In this document: in pieces, positions 46,700 to 55,006 of the stretch
Layout: every line of letters begins with the position of its first letter
Position numbering within the stretch: position 1 is the stretch's first letter
Assembly (NCBI GenBank): GCA_963746155.1
Contig: CAVVAB010000010.1
Coordinates: 1 to 64,000, forward strand
Origin: AC-32 sp963746155
Lineage (GTDB): Bacteria; Actinomycetota; Thermoleophilia; Gaiellales; Gaiellaceae
DNA: 64,000 nucleotides
Direction of reading: 5' to 3'
Notes under the pieces: generated by a model
Databases searched by the model: none
Told to the model about the DNA's origin: nothing
The model's input: the letters and a program-made list of their open reading frames with translations, nothing else
Translations under genes and position numbers: made by a program

Positions 46700-47271
46700 G
46701 CAGAGCTCTCGTCGAACGTCGCGATCAGGGCCTCGGCCACGACGCGCATCGGACGGCCGGAGACCTGGCTCGCCTTCCGCAGCCGCGCGAACGCCTCCTG
46801 CTCCGTCAAGCCTTCCCGCTCCATCAGCAGTCCCTTCGCGCGCTCGATCGCCTTGCGCGCGACGAGGGCCTCCGCGAGCGAGTCGGCCTGCTCGCGCAAC
46901 GCGGCCAGCTCCTCGTGTCTCGCGCAGGCGGTCCGGATCGCCGGGAGCAGATCCTGCTCACGGAACGGCTTCACCAGGTAGCCGAAGACGCCGGCCTCGA
47001 CCGCCCGCGAGACGAGCTCTTCCTGGCCGTATGCGGTCACCATCACGATCGGGATCGGCCGCTCGTCCAGGATCCGCCGCGCGGCCTCGATCCCGTCCAG
47101 CCGCGGCATCTTCACGTCGAGCACCGCCAGGTCGGGCTGCTCGCTCTGGGCGAGCTCGACCGCCTCGACGCCGTCCTTGGCCTCGGCGCAGACCTCGAAG
47201 CCCGAGCGCTCGAGCAGCTCCTTCAGGTCGAGGCGGATGATGGTCTCGTCCTCGGCGACCAGGATCCTCAT
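46696..47271 (-). CDS. pdtaR: PdtaR-like response regulator with ANTAR domain
   Basis: The 191-residue protein has a receiver domain (MRILVAEDETIIRLDLKELL, acceptor Asp52 in AVLDVKMPRLDG, Thr in IVMVTAYG, Lys in YLVKPF). A coiled coil and an ANTAR RNA-binding domain follow (AIERAKGLLMEREGLTEQEA). ANTAR proteins bind paired hexaloop hairpins and prevent termination. Mycobacterial PdtaR has this exact plan and is phosphorylated by PdtaS, whose homologue lies 1.1 kb away at 48403-49815. ATG 47271 is chosen; longer starts would overlap the divergent methyltransferase. Confidence 0.9.
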   Translation of the reverse strand: MRILVAEDETIIRLDLKELLERSGFEVCAEAKDGVEAVELAQSEQPDLAVLDVKMPRLDGIEAARRILDERPIPIVMVTAYGQEELVSRAVEAGVFGYLVKPFREQDLLPAIRTACARHEELAALREQADSLAEALVARKAIERAKGLLMEREGLTEQEAFARLRKASQVSGRPMRVVAEALIATFDESSA

Positions 47272-47281
47272 CGACTGATCG

Positions 47282-47287
47282 TAGACT
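47282..47287 (+). promoter_or_regulatory. -10 box TAGACT for leaderless methyltransferase mRNA
   Basis: TAGACT is followed by eight bases and GTG 47296, with no ribosome site. The gap to the divergent ANTAR gene is only 24 bp. Confidence 0.45.
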
Positions 47288-47295
47288 CCCCGGGC

Positions 47296-47938
47296 GTGAG
47301 CAACTGCTGCGCGCGCGGCTACGAGCGGGCCTTCGGGGCGCGCACCGCGCGGCGCGATGCCCGCCGCTACCGGCGGAAAGGCCTCGACTCGACCGCGCAG
47401 CGGATGGTGAACGAGGTGGCCGCGCGGGGCGTCGAAGGCTGCGGAGGTGCTGGAGATCGGCGGCGGGGTTGGCGCGATCGAGGTCGAGCTGCTAAAGCGC
47501 GGCGCCTCGCGAGCCACGAACGTCGAGCTCTCGCACGGCTACGACGAGGAAGGTGGGAAGCTCGTGGCCGAGGCCGGGCTCGCGGGGCGGATCGATCGCC
47601 GCTACGGCGACTTCGTGGAGGACGAGGCGGTCACCGTGCCGGCCGACGTCGTCGTCATGCACCGCGTCGTCTGCTGCTACCCGGACCCCGAGGCGCTCGT
47701 CGGAGCCGCCGCCGGGCACGCGCAGCGCGTTCTCGCGCTCACCTTCCCGCGCAGCACGTGGTGGACACGGCTGGGAACGCGAGTTGCGAATGTCTTCTTC
47801 CGGCTGATCCTCCAGTTCGAGTCGTACGTGCATCCGCCGGAGACGATCATCGGCGCCGCGCGCTCGCACGGGCTGACGCCGGTGTACGAGCACTCGGGCC
47901 GCATCTGGCGGCTGGCCGTCCTCGAGCGGACGCCCTAG
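47296..47938 (+). CDS. Class I SAM-dependent methyltransferase (one frameshift)
   Basis: The GTG 47296 frame codes an N-terminal segment with a Cys pair (SNCCARGYERAFGARTARRD) and a helical lead-in. After an indel near 47440 the SAM-binding fold begins with VLEIGGGVGAIEVELLKRG, followed by ATNVELSHGYDEEGG and VVMHRVVCCYPDPEALVGAA. The C-terminal strands (LAVLERTP) end at 47938. Total about 214 residues. Substrate unknown; small-molecule methyltransferases of this size are common. Its stop shares the CTAG with the convergent cupin gene. Confidence 0.82.
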
Positions 47939-48253
47939 CTCACGACTGCGCCGACGACGACGTACGACAGCCCGTCCTCGCCGGCGACGACCTGGCGCGT
48001 CGCCTCGGGCTCCACGAGCACGAACCGGCCGGGCTCGAGCTTTATCTCCTCGTCGCCGATGCGAAGCACGCCGGCTGCCGCGGACCGGCACGTAGATCTC
48101 CTCCTGGCCGGACTCGACCTCGTCGTGCTCCTTTCCGGCCTGGCCCGGCTGGGAGTCGAACTGGTTCACCTTGATCGCGCGCGCGCCGAGCTCTGCGGCG
48201 ACCGGCTTGCGCCGTTCCTGGATCTCGGATGCATCGAAGATGCGGTAGCTCAT
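47935..48253 (-). CDS. Small cupin-domain protein (one frameshift)
   Basis: ATG 48253 begins MSYRIFDASEIQERRKPVAA. The cupin metal motif region reads VNQFDSQPGQAGKEHDEVES with QEEIYVPVRG. An indel near 48075 moves to a frame with GVLRIGDEEIKLEPGRFVLV and YVVVGAVVS at the end. About 105 residues form one beta-barrel. The metal His/Glu set (KEHDEVESGQEEIY) is partly present. Function unknown; it may bind a small ligand or act in stress response. Confidence 0.78.
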
Positions 48254-48402
48254 AGCGGGGGAGGCTAGTGAATGTTCTCGCGCGCGCGTCTGACTGCGGG
48301 TCCCGACCCTCCCCCTGCTCAGGCGTCAGCCTAGCCCCGAACGCGCGCGCTTGTCTGTGCCGCACCTGTGACGAAAGCGTGACTCCTCGCGGCCGGCGCG
48401 GC

Positions 48403-49815
48403 TCAGGTGACCGGGAAGACCACCTCGGCCCGCAGGCCGCCGTTCGAGTCGAGCTCGAGCGTCCCGCCGAGCTCGTCGCGGACGAGCGCGCGCACGATGG
48501 AGAGCCCGGTCCCCGAGACCGGCTCGCCCTCCACCCCGACCCCGTCGTCCGCGATCGTGAGCGCCACTTCGCCGTCGCGCCGCGCAAGCTCCACGCGCAC
48601 CGACTGGCCCGCCGTGCTCGAGTGCGTTCTGGAGCAGCTCGGAGAAGACGAGCGCGAGCGCAGTGGCCCGATCGCCGGCCAGCGACACCGGCTCGAGCGC
48701 GGCCTCGATCGTCTTCGAAGCGCCAAGGCCCTGGACGAGCATCGCGCGCAACCGATCGAGCAGCTCGCCGAGCTCGACGTCCTCCTCGCGCCGCTCGGTG
48801 AGCACCTCGTGCACGGCCGCGATCGCGAGGATTCGGTTGACCGAGTCGTTCAGCGCCTTGTGCGCGTCCACGCCGTCGGTCCGCGCCTGTAGGCGCAACA
48901 GAGACGCAACCGTCTGCAGGTTGTTCTTGACCCGGTGGTGGATCTCCTGGGCGAGCACGCCGCGCAGCACCGCCCGCCCGTGCTCGAGCGCGACCGCCGC
49001 GTGGCTCGCGATCGAGCCGAGCAGCGCGCGGTCCTCGCCGGTGAACGGCGTGTCGCGATCGCAGACGAGCTCGCCGATCTGCCGCCCCTTCCAGCGCAGC
49101 GGAACCCGCACCGCGTGCCTGCCCGCCTGGCCCTCCGGCCACACGACCTCGCCGTCCTCGAGCACCAGCGCCGCTCCCGTGGCGTCGAGCGCGTCGACCG
49201 TCGCCTCGACGATTCGCTCCAGCGACTCCTCCAGGTAGAGCGACTCCGAGACCGCCTCGGAGATGCGCGCGAGGGCCTCCAGCTCGCCGACCCTCCGCTG
49301 CGCCTGGGCGTAGAGCTTCGCGTGCTCGATCGACTGCGCGACCTGCGCCGGCGATCGCGACCAGAAGGTCGATCTCGGCCGGCGAGAACTCGCGCGGCTC
49401 TCGCGTGCGGACGTTCAGCGCGCCCTCGAGCTTGTCCCTGGCGAGGATCGGCACCGCGAGGATCGACTCGTACTCGTCCTCCGGCAGGTTCGGGAACGCC
49501 TTGAACCGCTCGTCGAGGTGCGCCTCGGCCGGGATCATCACCGGCTCGCGAGCGGCTGCGGCCGCGCCCGTGATCCCCTCGCCCGGACGCATCCGCGGAC
49601 GGCCGGTCATCTCCTCGACCCGCGTGCCGTGCGTCGCCCGCAGAACGAGCTCGGACGGCCTGCTCGTCGTAGAGATAGACGAAGCACGCGTCGGCGCCGA
49701 GGGCGTCCGCGACCTCGCGCGCGACCAGCGCGAGCACCTCTTCCAGGTCGAGGCTCGAGTTGACGACGGCAATGGTCTGCGTCAGGAGGCGCAGATGACG
49801 GGCAGTCTCGTCCAC
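48403..49815 (-). CDS. pdtaS: PdtaS-like GAF sensor histidine kinase (several frameshifts)
   Basis: A GTG at 49815 begins MDETARHLRLLTQTIAVVN, leading into a GAF domain (LVAREVADALGADACFVYLY; RPRMRPGEGITGAAAAAREP). A second GAF-like domain follows (RISEAVSESLYLEESLERIV, LVLEDGEVVWPEG). The kinase core is of the HisKA_2 type with phospho-His in AQEIHHRVKNNLQTVASLLR and an ATPase end (LTIADDGVGVEGEPVSGTGL). Breaks near 49660, 49350 and 48615 split it. Total about 470 residues. The ANTAR regulator nearby is its expected partner. No membrane helix is seen, so it is cytosolic like PdtaS. Confidence 0.88.
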
Positions 49816-49822
49816 CTTTCCG

Positions 49823-49828
49823 ATTGTA
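49823..49828 (-). promoter_or_regulatory. -10 box TACAAT for the histidine kinase
   Basis: On the minus strand TACAAT is followed by seven bases and GTG 49815, again a leaderless layout. A divergent -10 lies 17 bp away. Confidence 0.5.
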
Positions 49829-49844
49829 GGAGCGGCCGAGACCT

Positions 49845-49850
49845 TAAGGT
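49845..49850 (+). promoter_or_regulatory. -10 box TAAGGT for the membrane-protein pair
   Basis: TAAGGT is followed by six bases and GTG 49857; there is no ribosome site. Confidence 0.4.
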
Positions 49851-49856
49851 TGCGCC

Positions 49857-50339
49857 GTGGATCTGTACGACTGGCTGCTCGTCTTCCATGTCACGGGAGC
49901 GTTCCTGATGATCGGTGGGGGCGTCGTGGCGGCAACGCTGAACTTCGTTGCGGCCCGGCGCGACCGGAGGCCGAGCGAGGTCGTCCTCCTCTTCGGCCTG
50001 ATCCGGATCGCGGTCGTCGCGCTCACGATCGGCGCGCTGCTCGCGTTCATCTTCGGCCTCTGGCTGGTCCACAAAGCGCCCTTCGACTACAGCTACGGCG
50101 AGGGCTGGGTGATCGCGGCGATCGTGCTTCTGATCGCCTCATCGGCCATGGGCGCGATGGGCGGCCGGCGAGACGCGGAGACCGCGAAGTTCGCCCAGGA
50201 GCTCGTCGCATCGGGAGACGAGCCGAGCGCCGAGCTCCTAGGCCGCGTGCGCGATCCGGCCGCGCTCGTGCTGAGCTACGGAAGCGGCCTCCTCCTGATC
50301 GCCGTCCTCGCGCTCATGATCTGGAAGCCGGGCGCCTGA
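49857..50339 (+). CDS. DUF2269-like membrane protein 1
   Basis: A 160-residue protein with four membrane helices (LLVFHVTGAFLMIGGGVV; IAVVALTIGALLAFIFGL; WVIAAIVLLIASSAMGAM; LLLIAVLALMIW). It shows the DUF2269 style of an early HV.GA...GG helix and a charged loop before the last span. Its stop shares a base with the next start, so the two are translated together. Function unknown. Confidence 0.75.
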   Translation: MDLYDWLLVFHVTGAFLMIGGGVVAATLNFVAARRDRRPSEVVLLFGLIRIAVVALTIGALLAFIFGLWLVHKAPFDYSYGEGWVIAAIVLLIASSAMGAMGGRRDAETAKFAQELVASGDEPSAELLGRVRDPAALVLSYGSGLLLIAVLALMIWKPGA

Positions 50340-50776
50340 TGCTCGCGGCTCTCCGACCCGACAGCTTCGACCTGCCGCTCTTCCTGCACGTCTTCGGGGC
50401 GACCGTGCTGTTCGGAGCGACCGCGACCGTCGCGATCGCCGGCTACGCGAGCCGCCGCAGCCCCGGCAACTCGGCGCTGCTCGCACGGGTCGTGGTGGGC
50501 ACCTGGCTCCTGGGGATCCTGCCGGCCTTCATCCTGATGCGGGCCGGCGCCGCCTTGATCGTCGACAAGGAGTTCCCCGACGGCGCAGACACGCCAGGTT
50601 GGGTCGGCGTCGGCTTCATCGTCTCCGAGCCCGGCGCCCTGCTCCTGATCATCGTCGGGATCCTGGCGTGGATCTCCATCCGCAAGGGCCGCGTCCTCCT
50701 CGCGGTGCCGATCCTGGCGAGCATCTACCTGCTCGCGCTCGCCGTCGCCTGGTTCTTCATGACCGGCAAGCCCTAG
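50339..50776 (+). CDS. DUF2269-like membrane protein 2
   Basis: A 145-residue paralogue of the upstream protein with four helices (LPLFLHVFGATVLFGATA; VVVGTWLLGILPAFILMR; LLLIIVGILAWISI; LAVPILASIYLLALAVAW). The pair may form a heteromeric membrane unit. No motif for transport or catalysis is seen. Confidence 0.7.
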   Translation: MLAALRPDSFDLPLFLHVFGATVLFGATATVAIAGYASRRSPGNSALLARVVVGTWLLGILPAFILMRAGAALIVDKEFPDGADTPGWVGVGFIVSEPGALLLIIVGILAWISIRKGRVLLAVPILASIYLLALAVAWFFMTGKP

Positions 50777-50843
50777 GCCGCTTACAGAAGCCTTACGCGG
50801 GACCCGATTTCCCCTTGCAGCGGCCGGATAGCGTGGCTCCAGG

Positions 50844-51104
50844 ATGTCGGTACCGACCTCAAGGCTCCTCGACACGCCCGGGTACGTCGTGGCCGATTCG
50901 CGCGGCCGGGTCGTCGGGCTGGTCGAGTGCCCGATGTACGGGACCGAGCCGGACCTTCCCGATGCGCTCTCCGTCCGCCGCAAGGGGCTCTTCTTCGCGC
51001 ACAGGCGCCACCTAGTGCCAGCCGAGACGATCGAGGAGATCGACGAGACGACCGGCGTCGTCGAGCTGAGCGTCGAGCGCGACGCTCTCGGCAGCTTCCT
51101 CTAG
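50844..51104 (+). CDS. PRC-barrel-like small protein
   Basis: The 86-residue protein has a beta-barrel-like pattern: GYVVADSRGRVVGLVE, then FFAHRRHLVPAETIEEID and GVVELSVERDAL. This fits the PRC-barrel-like fold found in actinobacterial stress and RNA-processing proteins. A TAGCGT box lies 9 bases before ATG 50844. Function unknown. Confidence 0.65.
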   Translation: MSVPTSRLLDTPGYVVADSRGRVVGLVECPMYGTEPDLPDALSVRRKGLFFAHRRHLVPAETIEEIDETTGVVELSVERDALGSFL

Positions 51105-51172
51105 CTCGACGTGAAAGAATGACTTTCGGTCTCGCTGCTCTGCGGCAGTCGAGATCAAACTGACGGCCGACT

Positions 51173-51201
51173 GCGAGCTGCTGGATTTTTCCGCAGCTCG
51201 C
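51173..51201. other. Inverted repeat GCGAGCTGC-N11-GCAGCTCGC
   Basis: Perfect 9-bp arms enclose an 11-base loop with a T5 run. It lies 70 bp after the PRC-barrel-like gene, in a 370-bp stretch (51105-51474) that holds no gene. A smaller stem (GAAAG/CTTTC) lies at 51112-51127. It could be a terminator or a small structured RNA. Confidence 0.35.
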
Positions 51202-51247
51202 GGTCGTTCTGCACCGTGTCTTCTGCGCCCCGAGCTACGCCCGAAGG

Positions 51248-51477
51248 CGCTCGCTTGCGACGCCGACCATGAGAGGCCGTGCCGGCTTTGCCGGTGCGGC
51301 CGTTGAGCGCTCGCTTGCGACGCCGACCATGCCGGCTCTGCCGGGTCGGCCGTTAAGGCGCTCGCTTGCGACGCCGACCATGAGAGGCCGTGCCGGCTTT
51401 GCCGGGTCGGCCGTTAAGGCGCTCGCTTGCGACGCCGACCATGAGAGGCCGTGCCGGCTTTGCCGGTGCGGCCGTTA
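51248..51477 (-). repeat. Four tandem hairpin-forming repeats at the 3' end of glnA
   Basis: Units start at 51248, 51308, 51359 and 51420, with lengths 60, 51, 61 and 58 bp. Each begins CGCTCGCTTGCGACGCCGAC and most hold GGCCGTGCCGGC-ttt-GCCGG, which can fold as a stem. The second unit lacks a 9-bp piece, and the last unit runs into the glutamine synthetase stop codon. The array probably ends or stabilises the glnA transcript, like a local REP cluster. Confidence 0.75.
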
Positions 51478-52839
51478 GAGCACCGAGAGGTAGCGGTCTT
51501 TCTCCCAGTCGGTGAGCTGCACGCGGTAGTCGTCCCACTCCTTCCGCTTGAGCTCGACGTAGCGCTCGAAGATGTGCGGCCCGAGCGCGGTTCGCACCAG
51601 CTCCGACTGCGCCAGCTCGTCGATCGCCTCGCCGAGCGTCTCGGGCAGCGAGACGATGCCGCGCTCGCGACGCTGCTCCGGCGTCAGGTGGTAGAGGTTC
51701 GTCTCCATCGGCGCAGGGAGCTCGTAGCCGCGCTCGATCCCCTCGAGACCCGCATGAAGCAGCGTCGCGAAGGTCAGGTACGGGTTGCAGGCCGGGTCGG
51801 GGCAGCGGATCTCCGCGCGGGTCGCCTGCTCCGAGCCCGGCTTGTAGAGCGGGATCCGGATCAGCGCCGAGCGGTTGCGCTGCGACCAGGCCACGTAGAC
51901 CGGAGCCTCGTAGCCGGGCACCAGACGCTTGTAGGAATTGACCCACTGCGCGAAGACCGCGGAGATCTCGCGCGCGTGGCGCAACTGGCCCGCGATGAAC
52001 GCCTTGCCCACCGCGGAGAGATGCCACTCGTCGTCCCCGTCGAAGAACGCGTTGCGGCCCTCGGTGAAGAGCGACTGGTGCGTGTGCATCCCGGAGCCGT
52101 TCTCGCCGAAGATCGGCTTCGGCATGAACGTCGCGTGGTAGCCGGCCTTCTTGGCGATCTCCTTGACGATCAGCCGGTACGTGACCGTGTGGTCGGCCAT
52201 CGTCAGCGCCGGCGCGAAGCGCATGTCGATCTCGTGCTGGGAGGGGCCGACCTCGTGGTGCACGTACTCGATCGGGATCCCGACGGTCTCGAGCGCGCGC
52301 ACGGTCTCCTGGCGCAGCTCGCTCGCGGCGTCCATCGTCGTCATCGCGAAGTAGCCGCCCTCGTCGAGCGTCTCGGTGCCGCGGTCGTCCTTGAAGAGGA
52401 AGTACTCGAGCTCCGGCCCGACGTTGAACGTGTCGAAGCCCATCGAGGCCATGCGGTCGAGCGCACGGCGGAGGACGTAGCGCGGGTCGCCCTCGTACGG
52501 CTGCCCGTCCGGCGTGACGACGTCGCAGATCATCCGCGCGACCCTCGTCTCGCCCTCTTTCCACGGCATCGGCGTGAATGTCTCGGGGTCGGGGATCGCG
52601 ACCATGTCCGACTCCTCGATCGCGTTGAAGCCCGTGATCGACGAGCCGTCGAAGCCCATCCCGTCGTCGAGCGCGGCCTCGATCTCGCTCGGCGTGACCG
52701 CGAAGCTCTTCAGATGCCCCTCGATGTCCGTGAACCAGAGGAGCAGGAACTCGATCTTTTCCTCCTGAATCCTCGTCAGGACGTCCTTCCGAGCCTTCGG
52801 ATCGCTCGTCGCCCTCGGCTTGCTCTCGACCTGCGCCAC
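51475..52839 (-). CDS. glnA: Glutamine synthetase, type I (first copy)
   Basis: GTG 52839 follows GAAGGGAGGAACG; the upstream TTG at 52857 lies before that site and is less likely. The 454-residue enzyme has DDGMGFDGSSITGFNAIEES, the metal-site VGPELEYFLF, HHEVGPSQHEID, ENGSGMHTHQSLF and PVYVAWSQRNRSALIRIP. No adenylylation Tyr loop of the enterobacterial NLYDLP type is present at its end; the segment reads TNLYHLTPEQRRERG. It makes glutamine from glutamate, ATP and ammonia. A second copy lies at 56049. Confidence 0.95.
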   Translation of the reverse strand: MAQVESKPRATSDPKARKDVLTRIQEEKIEFLLLWFTDIEGHLKSFAVTPSEIEAALDDGMGFDGSSITGFNAIEESDMVAIPDPETFTPMPWKEGETRVARMICDVVTPDGQPYEGDPRYVLRRALDRMASMGFDTFNVGPELEYFLFKDDRGTETLDEGGYFAMTTMDAASELRQETVRALETVGIPIEYVHHEVGPSQHEIDMRFAPALTMADHTVTYRLIVKEIAKKAGYHATFMPKPIFGENGSGMHTHQSLFTEGRNAFFDGDDEWHLSAVGKAFIAGQLRHAREISAVFAQWVNSYKRLVPGYEAPVYVAWSQRNRSALIRIPLYKPGSEQATRAEIRCPDPACNPYLTFATLLHAGLEGIERGYELPAPMETNLYHLTPEQRRERGIVSLPETLGEAIDELAQSELVRTALGPHIFERYVELKRKEWDDYRVQLTDWEKDRYLSVL

Positions 52840-52869
52840 GCTCGTTCCTCCCTTCAAACACAGAAGCCC

Positions 52870-52887
52870 CGGACGCCCAGGCGTCCG
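52870..52887 (-). terminator. Hairpin between the MFS gene and glnA
   Basis: CGGACGCC-ca-GGCGTCCG lies downstream of the minus-strand MFS gene and just upstream of the glutamine synthetase ribosome site. Confidence 0.5.
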
Positions 52888-52910
52888 AGGCCTCGTCGCC
52901 TACGAACCGG

Positions 52911-54176
52911 TCACAGACTAACTAATGGGTCCGACGTTGGCGTCAGCTCCCCGAGCTCGGGCTCACGCCCTTCGTGGCGCATCGCGCGCCCGTACAGCGC
53001 AAGCGCCGGGCTGATGACAAGCGCACCCGCGCCGAGCGCCGCCGGGATTCCCCAGACGTTTCCGATCCCGCCGAGCACCGGCCCGCCGGCCGCCTGGCCG
53101 ACGGCGTTCGCCTGACCGCTGAGCGAGATCACGGTCGCCCGCACGCTCGAGTCGGTGATCTGTTCGTTGAGCCACGTCATGTAGAGCGGGCCGCTCAGGC
53201 CGCGGGCGAGCGAGACCGTGAGCGTCGCGGCGATCGCGACCCACGTCGAGCCCGTGAGCGCGAACGTGAGCTGCGCGACGAACAGGATCAGCGTGAGCGA
53301 GAAAAGCGTCCGCGCGACGCCCTGCGTGCCCGTGCGCTCGTACCGCTTCAGCAGGCGGCCGACGGCGAAGAAGCCGAGCACCATCGTCACGAGCGCGAAG
53401 ATGCCGAACCAGACCACCGGCTCGAGATCGCCGAGAGCCGGTAGCCCGATGTTCCGAAGAAAGTGCGCCTCCTTGAGCCTGTCGAACGACTCGCTCGACG
53501 CGCCCAGGAACAGCTCGACGGCGATCAGCGTCATCACGATCGGCCGAGCCCAGGCGAACCGGCCGCCGCTCACGGCGGTCGTCCGCAGCTGCGCCAGCGC
53601 AGAGGCGCGGTGCTCGCCCGGGTGGCGTACGAAGCCGGTCTCGGGCATGAGGACGATGCAGGCGAGCCCGGAGAGCAGCGTGATCGCGCCGCCCGCGATG
53701 ACGGCGGCGCGCAGCGAGGCCGTCCCCAGCCCGACGAGCAGAACGAGACCGGCGAACGAGCCCGCGTAGGCGACCCGGGCGCCGCGCAGGAAGATCGGGC
53801 CGACGTTCTCGGCGCCGACCTCGTCCGTGATCCAGGCCTCGTACGAGCCGCTCGTGAACGTGTAGGAGAGGCCCCAGAGCGCCCAGAGCGCGATCACGAG
53901 CCAGGGCGCGGATGCGACGCCAACCAGCAGCCAGGTCGTACCCATTCCGAGGTAGCCGATCACGAGCGAAAGCCGGCGGCCGTACGTGTCCGCGACGACG
54001 CCGGTCGGGATCTCGAAGAGGAACACGGCCGCCTCCATCGCCGTCCCCATGAGGACGAGCTGAAGCGGCGAGAGGCGCAGGTCCTGGACCAGGTAGACGG
54101 CGACCACGACCCACGTGGGCATCGAGAGAAGGAACTCGAGGCCGTAGAAGACCGTGGTGGCCGGGAGCCGCCTCAT
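52911..54176 (-). CDS. MFS transporter
   Basis: A 421-residue major facilitator with about twelve spans. The loop 2-3 motif is ETP-like (EIPTGVVADTYGRRLSLVIG), typical of drug-efflux or small-molecule exporters of this superfamily. It overlaps the stop of the ABC-2 permease by 4 bp (ATGA), so the three genes 52911-55788 form one operon. Substrate unknown. Confidence 0.85.
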   Translation of the reverse strand: MRRLPATTVFYGLEFLLSMPTWVVVAVYLVQDLRLSPLQLVLMGTAMEAAVFLFEIPTGVVADTYGRRLSLVIGYLGMGTTWLLVGVASAPWLVIALWALWGLSYTFTSGSYEAWITDEVGAENVGPIFLRGARVAYAGSFAGLVLLVGLGTASLRAAVIAGGAITLLSGLACIVLMPETGFVRHPGEHRASALAQLRTTAVSGGRFAWARPIVMTLIAVELFLGASSESFDRLKEAHFLRNIGLPALGDLEPVVWFGIFALVTMVLGFFAVGRLLKRYERTGTQGVARTLFSLTLILFVAQLTFALTGSTWVAIAATLTVSLARGLSGPLYMTWLNEQITDSSVRATVISLSGQANAVGQAAGGPVLGGIGNVWGIPAALGAGALVISPALALYGRAMRHEGREPELGELTPTSDPLVSL

Positions 54177-55006
54177 CCCGACCGCTTCAGCTTCCCGTGC
54201 TTCTTCGCGTAGTGCTCACCCCTGCGGAAGGTCCAGAGCCCGAGCGGCACCGAGACGATGCCGATCACGATCAGCGGCCAGATGTCGCCCCAGAGGTCGC
54301 TCAGGCCGGCGCCGTCGAGGATCGCCGCGCGGCAGCCCTCGAGCGCGTAGGTCGCCGGCGAGATCTTCGCCAGCGCCTGCATCCAGCCCGGCAGCACCGA
54401 GACCGGGTAGTAGACGCCCGAGACGACGAGCAGAAGCCCCTGCGCGACGAACCCGAGCTGTGTCCCCTTCTCCGGGGAGATCAGCGGGAGGACGGCCGTC
54501 ATCATCCCGATCCCGATGAACGAGATCGAGGCGATCATCAGCAGCACGAGCGCCGCCGCGTAGTTCGCGTCGGGAAGGTTCAGGCTGAAGAACGCGGCGA
54601 CGGCGCCGAACAGCAGGACGGCGCGAACGACGCCGTAGCCGATCGCGAAGATCCCCATTCCGAGCAGGTGCGTCGGGCGCGAGAGCGGGGCCATGAACGT
54701 GTACTCGATCGTCCCCTCCCAGCGCTCCCAGGCGACCGTCTCGGTGAGGATCTCGAAGATGATCCCGAGGTAGGCCCAGATGACGGCGCCGACCAGCAGG
54801 ATCGTCGTCAGCTCGTTGACGTCCACCTTGCCGCCCATCGCCGGGATGCCCTCGGCGATGAAGACGATCGTGAGCGTGTTCGCGACCGTCCAGATGAAGA
54901 AGGCGACGTCCCACCAGATATAGCGCTTGACGAGGTAGATGTTGCGCTCGACGACGCCGCCGAGCCCGATCAGCTCGTGGCGCAGGGCGAGGCTCATGGT
55001 TCTCAT
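54173..55006 (-). CDS. ABC-2 type transporter permease
   Basis: A 277-residue ABC-2 permease with six spans, including ILLVGAVIWAYLGIIFEILT and the conserved YTFMAPLSRPTHLLGMGIF and GVYYPVSVLPGWMQALAKIS segments. It pairs with the ATPase encoded just upstream (ATGA overlap). Such systems export drugs, lipids or polysaccharides. Confidence 0.88.
   Translation of the reverse strand: MRTMSLALRHELIGLGGVVERNIYLVKRYIWWDVAFFIWTVANTLTIVFIAEGIPAMGGKVDVNELTTILLVGAVIWAYLGIIFEILTETVAWERWEGTIEYTFMAPLSRPTHLLGMGIFAIGYGVVRAVLLFGAVAAFFSLNLPDANYAAALVLLMIASISFIGIGMMTAVLPLISPEKGTQLGFVAQGLLLVVSGVYYPVSVLPGWMQALAKISPATYALEGCRAAILDGAGLSDLWGDIWPLIVIGIVSVPLGLWTFRRGEHYAKKHGKLKRSG

Noticed and set aside
51248..51477. 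Small proteins encoded in the tandem repeats
   Set aside because: Short frames here are repeats of the same Ala/Arg/Pro string without start signals; the hairpin structure explains the sequence better.
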